A stretch of 6,998 bases of DNA from Saprospiraceae bacterium (GTDB lineage Bacteria; Bacteroidota; Bacteroidia; Chitinophagales; Saprospiraceae). Where the stretch lies: NCBI GenBank assembly GCA_023300255.1, contig JALZWC010000046.1, forward strand, positions 1 through 6,998, written 5' to 3'. Below the pieces are notes generated by a model, which did not search any database, was not told the DNA's origin, and was given only the letters and a program-made list of their open reading frames with translations. Below, one piece after another: positions 1-6,887 of the stretch (positions within the stretch are counted from its first letter, which is position 1; each line of letters opens with the position of its first letter). Both the position numbers and the translations under genes were made by a program.

Positions 1-142
1 TAGCATTCCTTAGAAGAAAAAATGTCTAGCTTAAAACGACCAATTTATTCTTACACTTTGCTTTATTGTTTTGCCATTACTAATATCCAAAGCTGTATTG
101 TATTCAACCAACTTTTATTGAGAAAAGTAAAACTGTACCTAC
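1..142. other. AT-rich leader upstream of the first gene
   Basis: No gene can be supported here. All three forward frames hit stops early (TAG at 1, 11 and 27), so at most the last few codons of an upstream forward gene could lie at the left edge, in the frame that stops at 27-29. An in-frame TAA at 128-130 closes the reading frame of the next gene, so its start must lie after base 130. The closest thing to a Bacteroidota -7 box is TACACTTTG near 52-60, which has one base too many between TA and TTTG and no clear TTG at the -33 position. I therefore do not call a promoter, although one must probably lie here or further left. Confidence 0.5.
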
Positions 143-3082
143 TTGAATCGTCTAATAACACTGATAATATTGCTTTTTTTTACAATTAATTCTTTAGAAT
201 TAATAGCACAAAAAAGTACCGTCGCAGAGCAAATACCCCAAGTGGTTATAGAAGGAAAAATAGAAGCAGCTGCTCCATTTTCCTCCATCACGTTTAAATT
301 TTATAAAGACTACATCTCTTTCGAAGAGCTGGAATATAGTGCTACTATAAAAGATCAAACTTTTTCCATTACGCTTCCAATACATGATGCTACTCCTGGA
401 TTTGTCACTTATGACAATCAAACGTTACCAATATTTTTAGAGCGTGGAGATAAGCTATTTATTCGCTCCACTCATACTGATTTTATTGACTCTATTGAAT
501 ATTCAGAAGCAGGCGCATTGCGCAATAATTTCTTAAAAGAAACTTTCCTGAAGTTTGATAGAGAAGATGCCCTATTAGTCAAAGAGGGCATGCAACAGAA
601 GACGGCAGAAGACTTTGAAGTGTTCATGCAGTCTTATAAAGATAGAAAAATTACCCACAGAGATGAATACCTAGCTCAACGAGATACTTTCTTTTCTACC
701 ACTTTTACGGAATACGTGGAGGCAGATATTAATTATTGGTGGGGGCATCAATTGATGTCTTATAAAGACAACCATCCTACTTCTCATTTATTACCCATAG
801 CCCTTACTTTACCTAATGAGTATTACGATTTTATGGAAGAGTTGGCTTTGAATGATGAAAAAGCATTAGCTAATTTAAATTATTTAAGCTATTTAGATCG
901 CTATATAGAATGGCGGCAAGATCGTATTTCAAGGGGATTATTGAAAATAGAAGGAAGGCCTACCAAGAAGAAAACTTTAAAAGTTAGTAGGGTAGAAACT
1001 TTTGCAGAGATTTTAGCCGACAATTTAGAGGTGCGGGCTGCTGCACATGACCAAAATGCAATCATTGGAAAGTTATATAGAAAAGATCGAGTATTATATT
1101 TGAGAGATATTACTAATGATCGTTTTTCTCATGTGTATAAAGGAAGAAGATATCAAGATAAATTTGTGAAAATCCAAATGCCTGATGGACAAATTGGTTG
1201 GGTTTATCAAAGAGGGATCAAAGTATTTGAAGATGTTTTATCAGAACATGTGGAAATAGATTTACCAGAAGATTATGGGGATTTTATTCAAGCGGTAAAA
1301 TATAGTGAATTTAGAGGGAAAGTGTTACACTATGCCATTTCTAAGGATATATATAATGATATAAATAAAGGTAAGCGAGTACCAAAAGGGAAATTAGATA
1401 ATTACATAAAGGTTTCTCCTTATATACAATATGTCCAATTAATTAAAGAAGCTTATACTGCAAAAGGATATGGACAACCGATCCCACTTAGCTCTTTAAG
1501 AGGTACTTCCGCAGACAAATCTGTTACAGATGAGAAGATTGCTAATTTTACTAGAAACCTTTCTGATCTATTGAGTGTAGCGGATGAAACACAAAAAAAT
1601 GAAAAACCTAAAGTAAAACCTAAGCTAAAACCGGTTTTTGAAGAAGTAATACCAGCGCCTAAGTCCATAATCGCATCAACTTTTTTAAGCTCTAAAACTC
1701 CAGAAATACGTTCAGAAATACCAATTAATGAACCTGATTTAAGTCCTTATCTCCAGAATACTTCGTTTCGTTTCAATACCAACATTCCTTCTGGAAGAAA
1801 ACCTGTACTTGTTATCAATGAGAATCCTCTTTTAAAGAAAGAACAGAAACATATCATTAGTGCTAATACGAGTAATTCCTTTATTACGGTGGCTACACCT
1901 TTAACAATGCCCACTACTTGGGAATTAAGAAGTGGTAGACAGGTAGTTGAGCTTTATTGTCGACCAGGGGATGATTTAGAGATCGATATTCAGGGAGCTA
2001 ACCTATACACGAAAACTTCTTTTTCTGGTAAAGGAAGCGCAGAAAATAATTATCTATTAAAGTCAACGATTAAGTTTGATCATATTAATGAGGGCTTAGA
2101 ACGGAATAAAAAAGATGCGAATCCTCAAGTATTTAAGGATTGGTTAAATTCTGTCCGTCAAGAAAAATTAGATTTCTTTTACCAATATACGCGGGAACAT
2201 ACACTCAATCCTGACTTCTTGGCTTATGCAGAGGCAGGGATTAATTATTGGTATGCTTTCAATCTGATGAACTATTTGTATGAGCATCCTTTCTTAAATG
2301 GTATGCCTTACCCAATGGAAGTTAATCCAGTGTATTTTGACTTTATGTCTGAAATTTCAGTCAACAATGATGCAGCATTACCCAATAAGTATTTTTTCAA
2401 TTATATTCAAGAATTCATAGCTTATCAAAATAGACAGGTTGCTAATAAAGATAAAGACAGATATGCTTTAGCGGAGGAGTACCTAACAGGGGATACTAAA
2501 GAGTTTTTTCAAGCCTTTTTATTAGCATTGAAAACAAAAACAAAAGATAAAGCAGGATTAAGCCACCAAATAGCTGCTTTTTCAAAAACGGCAGCTAATC
2601 CGCTTTATGTAGAATATATTAAAGAAGCCTATCTGGATGTAAAAGGAATAAGAGAAGGAATGAAAGCGCCTGGATTTGAATTATTAGATCAAACAGGCAA
2701 GAAAGTCAATCTAGCAGATTATAAAGGCAAAGTAGTATTACTTGATTTTTGGGCGACTTGGTGTGGTCCATGCTTGGATTTATTACCAGTGCATAAAGAT
2801 TTAAAAGAACGCTTTAAAGATAAAAATGTAAAATTTGTCTATGTCTCTATGGATAATAGTTCGGTCTTATGGAAGAATTTTATTACTAAAAAACGTTTAG
2901 CTGGAGACCATTTAATTTCTGGGGAGGCGATGGGAATGAAATCACCAATTGCAATAGATTATAAAATAGAATATCTACCTTTTACACTTCTTTTAGACAC
3001 AGATGGTACTATTGTTTGGAAACGAACTGGCGGTTATAGTGTTAATAACTTAATTAAAGAGATGGAAAATTTATTGAAATAA
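143..3082 (+). CDS. Duplicated TlpA-like thiol-disulfide protein with inserted SH3b domain
   Basis: Predicted exported thioredoxin-fold protein, 979 residues, about twice the usual TlpA/DUF4369 length. Residues 1-22 form a signal peptide with likely cleavage after LIA before Gln23. The start is TTG: an in-frame TAA lies at 128-130, no ATG intervenes, and the next in-frame Met falls well past the signal peptide. A beta-rich N-terminal region (about 34-115) and a helical region (to about 262) recur at about 552-765: YVEADINYWW (191-200) matches YAEAGINYWY (695-704), and YYDFMEE near 229 matches VYFDFMSE near 733, both offset by 504. An SH3b-like domain (about 294-360, ending GWVYQRG) interrupts copy one, after which IKEAY (434-438) matches IKEAY (826-830). 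A Lys/Pro linker lies at 488-497. The C-terminal thioredoxin domain (about 842-979) has the redox motif WCGPC (873-877) and the cis-Pro at 946. It probably reduces or isomerises disulfides in the periplasm; substrate unknown. Copy one has no thioredoxin domain. The family call is firm; the role is inferred. Confidence 0.95.
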   Translation: MNRLITLIILLFFTINSLELIAQKSTVAEQIPQVVIEGKIEAAAPFSSITFKFYKDYISFEELEYSATIKDQTFSITLPIHDATPGFVTYDNQTLPIFLERGDKLFIRSTHTDFIDSIEYSEAGALRNNFLKETFLKFDREDALLVKEGMQQKTAEDFEVFMQSYKDRKITHRDEYLAQRDTFFSTTFTEYVEADINYWWGHQLMSYKDNHPTSHLLPIALTLPNEYYDFMEELALNDEKALANLNYLSYLDRYIEWRQDRISRGLLKIEGRPTKKKTLKVSRVETFAEILADNLEVRAAAHDQNAIIGKLYRKDRVLYLRDITNDRFSHVYKGRRYQDKFVKIQMPDGQIGWVYQRGIKVFEDVLSEHVEIDLPEDYGDFIQAVKYSEFRGKVLHYAISKDIYNDINKGKRVPKGKLDNYIKVSPYIQYVQLIKEAYTAKGYGQPIPLSSLRGTSADKSVTDEKIANFTRNLSDLLSVADETQKNEKPKVKPKLKPVFEEVIPAPKSIIASTFLSSKTPEIRSEIPINEPDLSPYLQNTSFRFNTNIPSGRKPVLVINENPLLKKEQKHIISANTSNSFITVATPLTMPTTWELRSGRQVVELYCRPGDDLEIDIQGANLYTKTSFSGKGSAENNYLLKSTIKFDHINEGLERNKKDANPQVFKDWLNSVRQEKLDFFYQYTREHTLNPDFLAYAEAGINYWYAFNLMNYLYEHPFLNGMPYPMEVNPVYFDFMSEISVNNDAALPNKYFFNYIQEFIAYQNRQVANKDKDRYALAEEYLTGDTKEFFQAFLLALKTKTKDKAGLSHQIAAFSKTAANPLYVEYIKEAYLDVKGIREGMKAPGFELLDQTGKKVNLADYKGKVVLLDFWATWCGPCLDLLPVHKDLKERFKDKNVKFVYVSMDNSSVLWKNFITKKRLAGDHLISGEAMGMKSPIAIDYKIEYLPFTLLLDTDGTIVWKRTGGYSVNNLIKEMENLLK

Positions 3083-3137
3083 GTAACGACCTAACAATAA
3101 CCTCGTCAAAACGGGCGTACTTATTCTTGGCTTGTCC

Positions 3138-3215
3138 TTTTTTATTCTAAAAAATCTTAAAATGAAGCTATAGCTCCGCTATACTTTAATAATAGAATCT
3201 TTTTAGAATAAAAGA
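3138..3215. repeat. Long imperfect inverted repeat after the first gene
   Basis: The outer arms 3140-3153 and 3200-3213 are perfect 14-base reverse complements (TTTTATTCTAAAAA against TTTTTAGAATAAAA), and can be extended by a T·G and a T-A pair to 3138/3215. At the tip TATAGC (3169-3174) pairs with GCTATA (3178-3183) around a three-base TCC loop, with a patchy stem between. The whole folds as one hairpin of about 78 bases. It starts 55 bases after the stop of the first gene and could slow or end its transcription, or protect the 3' end of its mRNA. It lacks a GC-rich stem followed by a T run, so it is not a textbook intrinsic terminator. A dispersed intergenic repeat is the other option. The pairing is seen directly; the role is inference. 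Confidence 0.75.
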
Positions 3216-3290
3216 TTACAAATTCATAACGGGGCACTTTATTTAATTCCTGCTTCACTAAGTAGTCAAACACAATGAAACTGCTATTTC

Positions 3291-3353
3291 AAACACATAG
3301 GCATATAGACCACATAGCATAGAAGCCTATGTGGTCTATGTGCCTATGTGTTT
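3291..3353. repeat. 27-bp near-perfect inverted repeat of CTATGTG words
   Basis: Arms 3291-3317 and 3327-3353 are 27 bases each and complementary at 26 positions, with a nine-base loop (3318-3326). The single mismatch, T3304 against G3340, is a G·U wobble in RNA of the + strand. Each arm is made of one seven-base word repeated three times: CTATGTG at 3327, 3336 and 3344 on the right; CACATAG at 3294, CATATAG at 3302 and CACATAG at 3311 on the left, spaced by zero to two bases. The octamer TGCTATTT occurs on both sides (3282-3289 and 3362-3369). It sits 70 bases before the next start codon, so it could act as a terminator for readthrough from the left or as a leader structure for the right-hand gene. 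No T run follows it. Confidence 0.9.
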
Positions 3354-3423
3354 AGATAAAATGCTATTTTGTTAATTAATTTTATCCAACTAGTTACTTA
3401 ATAGCATCTGCTAGATTATCCTC
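3354..3423 (+). promoter_or_regulatory. Possible control region of the OmpA-family gene
   Basis: This AT-rich stretch separates the long hairpin from the start codon at 3424. It holds an eight-base inverted repeat, ATGCTATT (3361-3368) and AATAGCAT (3400-3407), spaced by 31 bases, and a TTAATTAA palindrome (3372-3379). TATTTTG at 3365-3371 resembles the Bacteroidota -7 box TAnnTTTG but is one base short, so the promoter is not secure. There is no Shine-Dalgarno sequence before the ATG, as is usual in this phylum. Confidence 0.3.
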
Positions 3424-5445
3424 ATGAATATTCGAACAATCCATTACTGCCTAATACTCTTATTCCTACCATTTTTTCTTAATGCTCAGGATGTGTATGA
3501 CGTATATACCAATGAAAGTTTCCTAAATAACTATCGGGAAGGAGAAGACTTCTTCAATAAAGAGGCTTTTGGGAAGGCAGAAAGAGCCTTTAAAAAAGCA
3601 ATTGCTTTAAAACCAGATTATGCGGCTACTTATAGACGATTAGGGGTTGTGTATGAAGCTCAAAAAGAGTATCAATTAGCTGCCGAGATGTATGACAGAT
3701 GCATTGAATTAGATCCAACTATATCGAGAACTATTTATTATCAGAGTGGAGAAATGCACTTGAAAAATAGCGACTATCCTGCCGCTTATGAGCGTTTTAA
3801 AGCGTATGAATCTTACCTTAATTTACCACCAGAGTCATTTACAGACGGCACACTAGAATTGGACACCGAAACGTACTTTAATTCTCAATTAGCGAAGAGT
3901 TTAGAGGATTGTAAATTTGGTTTGTCAATTGCTGTTTTTGATACTATAGTATTGGAAAACTTAGGCCCAGCTATTAATTCAGAAGCAGATGATTGTTTCC
4001 CTTATTTGTCCAATGATGAAAGCTGGATGTTATATACCCGTATGGGAGCACGAAAAACAGTGGATGAAAATCTGTTGCATAGTACTTATAGCGATGGTGC
4101 ATGGACTAAAGGGAAATCCTTAGGAAAAGAGATCAATTCTGAAGTAAATGAGGGGATGGGGAAAGCTACAAGGGATGAACGTCATATGTACTTTCCTGCC
4201 TGTAATAGAGAAGATGTGTTAGGTTTATGTGATATATTTCAAGCAGCAGTGGACAATGGTAAAATATTGGATACTAGGCAGTTAGAAGGAAAAGTTAATT
4301 CTGATAGATGGGATTCTCAGCCATCTATTAATTGTGATGGGCAAGCGCTGTATTTTGTTAGTGATCGACCGGGTGGATTTGGAGGAACAGATATTTGGGT
4401 TAGTTATAAAGAACTAGATGGTACTTGGGGGGCAGCTACTAACTTGGGTAGAAGAGTGAATAGCATACAAGATGAAGAGGCACCTTTTATTGCAGATGAT
4501 GGCATGACCCTTTACTTTGCATCGAATGGACATCCTGGCTTAGGGGATCAAGACATTTTTTTTTCTCGTAAGAATGAAGCTGGTCGTTGGGGAACGCCCC
4601 AAAATCTTGGCGCACCTGTCAATTCTTCTCGGAGAGAATTGAGCTTCTTTGTGAATGCTAGAGGAAATTATGGCTATATCGCTTCTAATAGAGAAGGTGG
4701 ATTTGGTGGTTTAGATATTTATAAATTTCTACTTCCAGAAAAGAAAGATTTTGAAGAGGTAGCGTATGTAAAAGGCACCGTTAAAAATGCAGAAACAGGA
4801 GAAGGGATACAAGCAAAGGTAGATATAACGGGAAAAGGAAATTATTTAACAGATGAACAAGGGCGATTCTTTGTATGTTTTCCTACCTTGAGTAAGCTCC
4901 CTGTTTCTGTTGACCAAAAAGGATATTATCCTTATCGGAAAAGATTAGGCTTGTTAAATTGGAGTGAAAAGGGGTATGTGGAGATAGATGTTTTATTACA
5001 ACCAATGAACCAAGCAGCTAGCTTAAATCAGACAACGAAGAAAATAAAAATCACTCAACCAGAGGTGCCTATAGAAATATCTACAGAAATATCTTATAAC
5101 GAAGGTGAAGAGAAACAGCTATATAGTACTTCTGATATTTATTTCTATTTTGATCAATTTCTATTGACAAGAGAAGCGCAGTATAGTATTGACAAATTGA
5201 TTGAAGATATTGATCCAGAGCAATTAGCATTGGTTGTGATTGAAGGCTATGCAGATCAAATCGGCTCGGATGATTACAATCAAAAATTATCAGAAAAAAG
5301 AGCAGAAGAAGTAGCTAATTATTTTAAATCGAAGGGTTTGTTAAAACTAAAGGTAAGCTATCGAGGATATGGAAAAACAAAAAGTTCTTCTATTAATTCT
5401 AAGAATAGGAGAGTAGATATTGTGGTGTATTATAAAAAATCTTAA
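3424..5445 (+). CDS. OmpA-family envelope protein with TPR, PD40 propeller and regulatory-like domains (PorE-like)
   Basis: A 673-residue exported protein likely to tether an outer-membrane complex to peptidoglycan. The signal peptide covers residues 1-21 (cleavage FLNA before Gln22). TPR-type helical repeats span about 38-138. A PD40/WD40-like beta-propeller spans about 180-438, with blade signatures SDRPGGFGGTDIW (313-325), LYFASNGHPGLGDQDIF (363-379) and SNREGGFGGLDIY (421-433). A carboxypeptidase-regulatory-like beta-sandwich lies at about 449-527. The OmpA C-terminal domain is at about 570-673 and keeps the peptidoglycan-contact residues: Asp611 in GYADQ, then N-x-x-LS-x-x-R-A at 619-627 with Arg626, and a late NRRVDI. 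This domain order is that of PorE of the type IX secretion system, but Bacteroidota carry many paralogues with it, so no symbol is given. Unlike the described PorE lipoprotein it shows no lipobox. ATG 3424 is the only start: an in-frame TAG lies at 3412-3414. It is convergent with the next gene. Confidence 0.95.
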   Translation: MNIRTIHYCLILLFLPFFLNAQDVYDVYTNESFLNNYREGEDFFNKEAFGKAERAFKKAIALKPDYAATYRRLGVVYEAQKEYQLAAEMYDRCIELDPTISRTIYYQSGEMHLKNSDYPAAYERFKAYESYLNLPPESFTDGTLELDTETYFNSQLAKSLEDCKFGLSIAVFDTIVLENLGPAINSEADDCFPYLSNDESWMLYTRMGARKTVDENLLHSTYSDGAWTKGKSLGKEINSEVNEGMGKATRDERHMYFPACNREDVLGLCDIFQAAVDNGKILDTRQLEGKVNSDRWDSQPSINCDGQALYFVSDRPGGFGGTDIWVSYKELDGTWGAATNLGRRVNSIQDEEAPFIADDGMTLYFASNGHPGLGDQDIFFSRKNEAGRWGTPQNLGAPVNSSRRELSFFVNARGNYGYIASNREGGFGGLDIYKFLLPEKKDFEEVAYVKGTVKNAETGEGIQAKVDITGKGNYLTDEQGRFFVCFPTLSKLPVSVDQKGYYPYRKRLGLLNWSEKGYVEIDVLLQPMNQAASLNQTTKKIKITQPEVPIEISTEISYNEGEEKQLYSTSDIYFYFDQFLLTREAQYSIDKLIEDIDPEQLALVVIEGYADQIGSDDYNQKLSEKRAEEVANYFKSKGLLKLKVSYRGYGKTKSSSINSKNRRVDIVVYYKKS

Positions 5446-5448
5446 TTA

Positions 5449-5532
5449 GAGAGTAGAGAGTAGAGACATATTTCGTTAAACAATGAAATTCCATTGTTCT
5501 TTAAACGTAATAAGTCTCTATTCTCTACTCTC
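5449..5532. repeat. Long hairpin between convergent genes, heptamer-built arms
   Basis: Outer arms 5449-5467 and 5514-5532 are 19 bases each and match at 18 positions; the odd pair is G5460 against T5521, a wobble in + strand RNA. An inner stem AACAATG (5479-5485) pairs with CATTGTT (5492-5498) around a six-base loop, and CGTTAA near 5474 can pair with TTTAAACG near 5500 with bulges, giving one hairpin of 84 bases. The left arm is GAGAGTA repeated at period seven (5449, 5456, then a partial unit). The hairpin begins three bases after the stop at 5445 and ends 19 bases from the stop of the minus-strand gene (5552). A T7 run (5547-5553) follows on the + strand. A shared two-way terminator is the likely role; this is inferred from position and folding. 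Confidence 0.85.
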
Positions 5533-5546
5533 GTTTCTCTATTCTA
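5515..5546. repeat. Seven-base tandem repeat, TCTCTAT type
   Basis: Four head-to-tail heptamers begin at 5515 (TCTCTAT), 5522 (TCTCTAC), 5529 (TCTCGTT) and 5536 (TCTCTAT), followed by a partial TCTA at 5543-5546. The first two and a half units form the right arm of the hairpin at 5449-5532. The last units extend beyond the paired part and offer alternative registers of pairing with the GAGAGTA units of the left arm. The exact period of seven is seen directly in the sequence. Confidence 0.85.
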
Positions 5547-5551
5547 TTTTT

Positions 5552-6712
5552 TTACAACAACTTTTTCAACTCTGCCTCAATAGAAGCCGCACCTCTCAAA
5601 CCGACTGCCGCAATATTACCTTCTCTATCAATCATAAATGTTCGAGGAATACCAGAAACACCATATGTTTGGGCTGGAGCAGAATCCCATTTCTTAAGAT
5701 CGCTTACATGCGTATCCCAGCTTAATTTATCTTGAGCAATCGCTTGTTTCCAACGATTTTTAGAACTTTCCATTTGTTGGTCAATTTGTGCTTGATTGCC
5801 ACCATATCTGGCCATTGTTCTAGAATCTAAACCATCTAAGGATACACTAAAAACTTCGAAACCTTTGCTTTTATATTGGTTATAAACTTTTACTACACTA
5901 GGATTTTCTCTTCTACAAGGGCCACACCAACTTGCCCAAAAATCTAAAAGAACTACTTTACCTTTCAAATCTGACAAAGCGTATTTCTTACCATCAGGAC
6001 TAGCTAATGCAATATCAGGCGCTTGCTTACCTACTGCTATTCTTTGAAGAGACAGGGTCTTTTCTAGTTGACTGATATAGCCACTGTATTCTCCTAGTAT
6101 ATTTTTGTCTACAGTTGATGATGCTTGTAACTTACTAAGTACTCCTTTATGTATATCCAAATTTTCAGTAGATGCTCCTCTAAAAACAGAGTTCGCAAGC
6201 ATTAATGCCGTATAAGGGTTAGAAATAGAAGACTTAAGTTTAGTAGCAAGGGCTGTTTTAGAGAGACTGCCTGTATTTAGGCCTTTCATAATATCTACTA
6301 ATTCTTGTCCAGCTGAAGAGCCTTCTAAAGTGATATTATATTTATCTAAATCAGCAAGATTTCCGTTAATTTTTACAGCTTTTTCATTGCCATCGAAAAC
6401 AAGTCCTAAACGCTTAGCTCCAATACGAAATCGGTATTGACCAGCCTCTAGACCATCTGGAATAGGTAAGGAAAAGTTGCCAGTAGCATCTACTTCTGAC
6501 TTAGCAATTACTCTAGTTGCAGAGATTCCTTGTTTATCAAGAAATGCTTGTAAATTAGAAGCACCCTGTATTTGACCACTAATGGACACTCCCTCTGCAG
6601 AGGAAGCAGCAGATGTAGCGCTGCTACCAGCACTACCGCCTCCACAGCTAAGCTGAAGGCTTGCAGTGGCTATTATTAAAAAGAAAAAGAGTATATTTCT
6701 CATGTTCAACAT
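5552..6712 (-). CDS. TlpA-family thiol-disulfide lipoprotein with DUF4369-like N-terminal domain
   Basis: A 386-residue envelope thioredoxin-fold protein, close to the usual length for Bacteroidota TlpA/DUF4369 proteins. A hydrophobic signal segment ends at Cys23 (context LQLSC, then GGGSAGSS), so it is probably a lipoprotein; the lipobox is loose (Gln at -3). No acidic residues follow the Cys, so the known Bacteroidota surface-export signal is absent and a periplasm-facing position is likely. Residues about 43-115 form a DUF4369-like beta domain (SISGQIQGA onward), then a helical region to about 225. The thioredoxin domain (about 230-386) contains GKVVLLDFWASWCGPC with redox cysteines 263 and 266, and the cis-Pro at 356 in SGIPRTF. 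Expected role: reducing or resolving disulfides in exported proteins; partner unknown. ATG at 6712 opens the longest frame, but the second ATG at 6703 (MRNILFF) gives an equally good signal peptide and may be the true start. It has its own promoter and converges with the OmpA-family gene. Confidence 0.95.
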   Translation of the reverse strand: MLNMRNILFFFLIIATASLQLSCGGGSAGSSATSAASSAEGVSISGQIQGASNLQAFLDKQGISATRVIAKSEVDATGNFSLPIPDGLEAGQYRFRIGAKRLGLVFDGNEKAVKINGNLADLDKYNITLEGSSAGQELVDIMKGLNTGSLSKTALATKLKSSISNPYTALMLANSVFRGASTENLDIHKGVLSKLQASSTVDKNILGEYSGYISQLEKTLSLQRIAVGKQAPDIALASPDGKKYALSDLKGKVVLLDFWASWCGPCRRENPSVVKVYNQYKSKGFEVFSVSLDGLDSRTMARYGGNQAQIDQQMESSKNRWKQAIAQDKLSWDTHVSDLKKWDSAPAQTYGVSGIPRTFMIDREGNIAAVGLRGAASIEAELKKLL

Positions 6713-6732
6713 GGATTTTGAGTTATCAATAA

Positions 6733-6774
6733 AGGAGATTTATTTTTTTTTGTAAAAATACAAATATATCTCCT
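6733..6774. promoter_or_regulatory. Operator-like inverted repeat around the promoter
   Basis: AGGAGAT (6733-6739) and ATCTCCT (6768-6774) are perfect seven-base reverse complements 28 bases apart; the right arm directly overlaps the upstream edge of the -7 box (6761-6768). Between the arms are a T9 run (6743-6751) and a short TATTTT/AAAATA pairing. With a start site predicted near 6755, only one arm would be transcribed, so any function would be at DNA level, such as binding of a dimeric regulator. No regulator is encoded nearby. Confidence 0.35.
6761..6768 (-). promoter_or_regulatory. Bacteroidota -7 promoter box (TATATTTG)
   Basis: Read on the minus strand this is TATATTTG, an exact match to the Bacteroidota primary sigma -7 consensus TAnnTTTG. 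It lies 49 bases upstream of the ATG at 6712, which would give a start site near 6755 and a leader of roughly 40 bases. No TTG sits at the expected -33 spacing; the nearest upstream TTG is 28 bases away, too far. This box is often sufficient in the phylum. Confidence 0.6.
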
Positions 6775-6835
6775 ATCGTTTGCTTATTTTTCTACGCAAA
6801 TAGGACAAAATCGTTAATGAAATCCGCTTATTTTT
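6775..6835. repeat. Imperfect direct repeat ATCGTT...GCTTATTTTT
   Basis: GCTTATTTTT occurs at 6782-6791 and 6826-6835, each preceded by ATCGTT (6775-6780 and 6810-6815), though the gap between the two parts differs (1 base and 10 bases). The copies lie just upstream of the minus-strand promoter. They could be paired protein-binding sites or simply similar AT-rich words; the evidence does not separate these. Confidence 0.35.
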
Positions 6836-6887
6836 AAAAAAAAGCGACAAGTTTATCCAAACAATAAAAGTAGTTGACACTTATTTA

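Noticed and set aside
52..60. TACACTTTG as the promoter of the first gene
   Set aside because: The spacing between TA and TTTG is one base too long and no -33 TTG is evident.
200..421. 73-codon reverse open frame
   Set aside because: It lies wholly antisense inside the first gene, with no promoter or family signature.
1453..1668. 71-codon reverse open frame
   Set aside because: It is antisense to the Lys/Pro-rich linker of the first gene; low-complexity composition makes a chance open frame likely.
3110..3116. AACGGGC shared with 6893-6899
   Set aside because: It is a single heptamer match with different flanks, and can easily occur by chance.
5072..5097. Short direct repeat AGAAATATCT inside the OmpA-family gene
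   Set aside because: It encodes the repeated EIS residues of a linker before the OmpA domain and is explained by the protein sequence.
5483..5725. 80-codon forward open frame
   Set aside because: It starts inside the hairpin and then runs antisense through the 3' end of the TlpA lipoprotein gene, whose conserved C-terminal thioredoxin part explains the sequence. The translation has no recognisable family.
6874..6879. TTGACA as a -35 box for a rightward promoter
   Set aside because: No matching -10 hexamer follows at 16-18 bases, and Bacteroidota primary promoters use TTG/TAnnTTTG instead.
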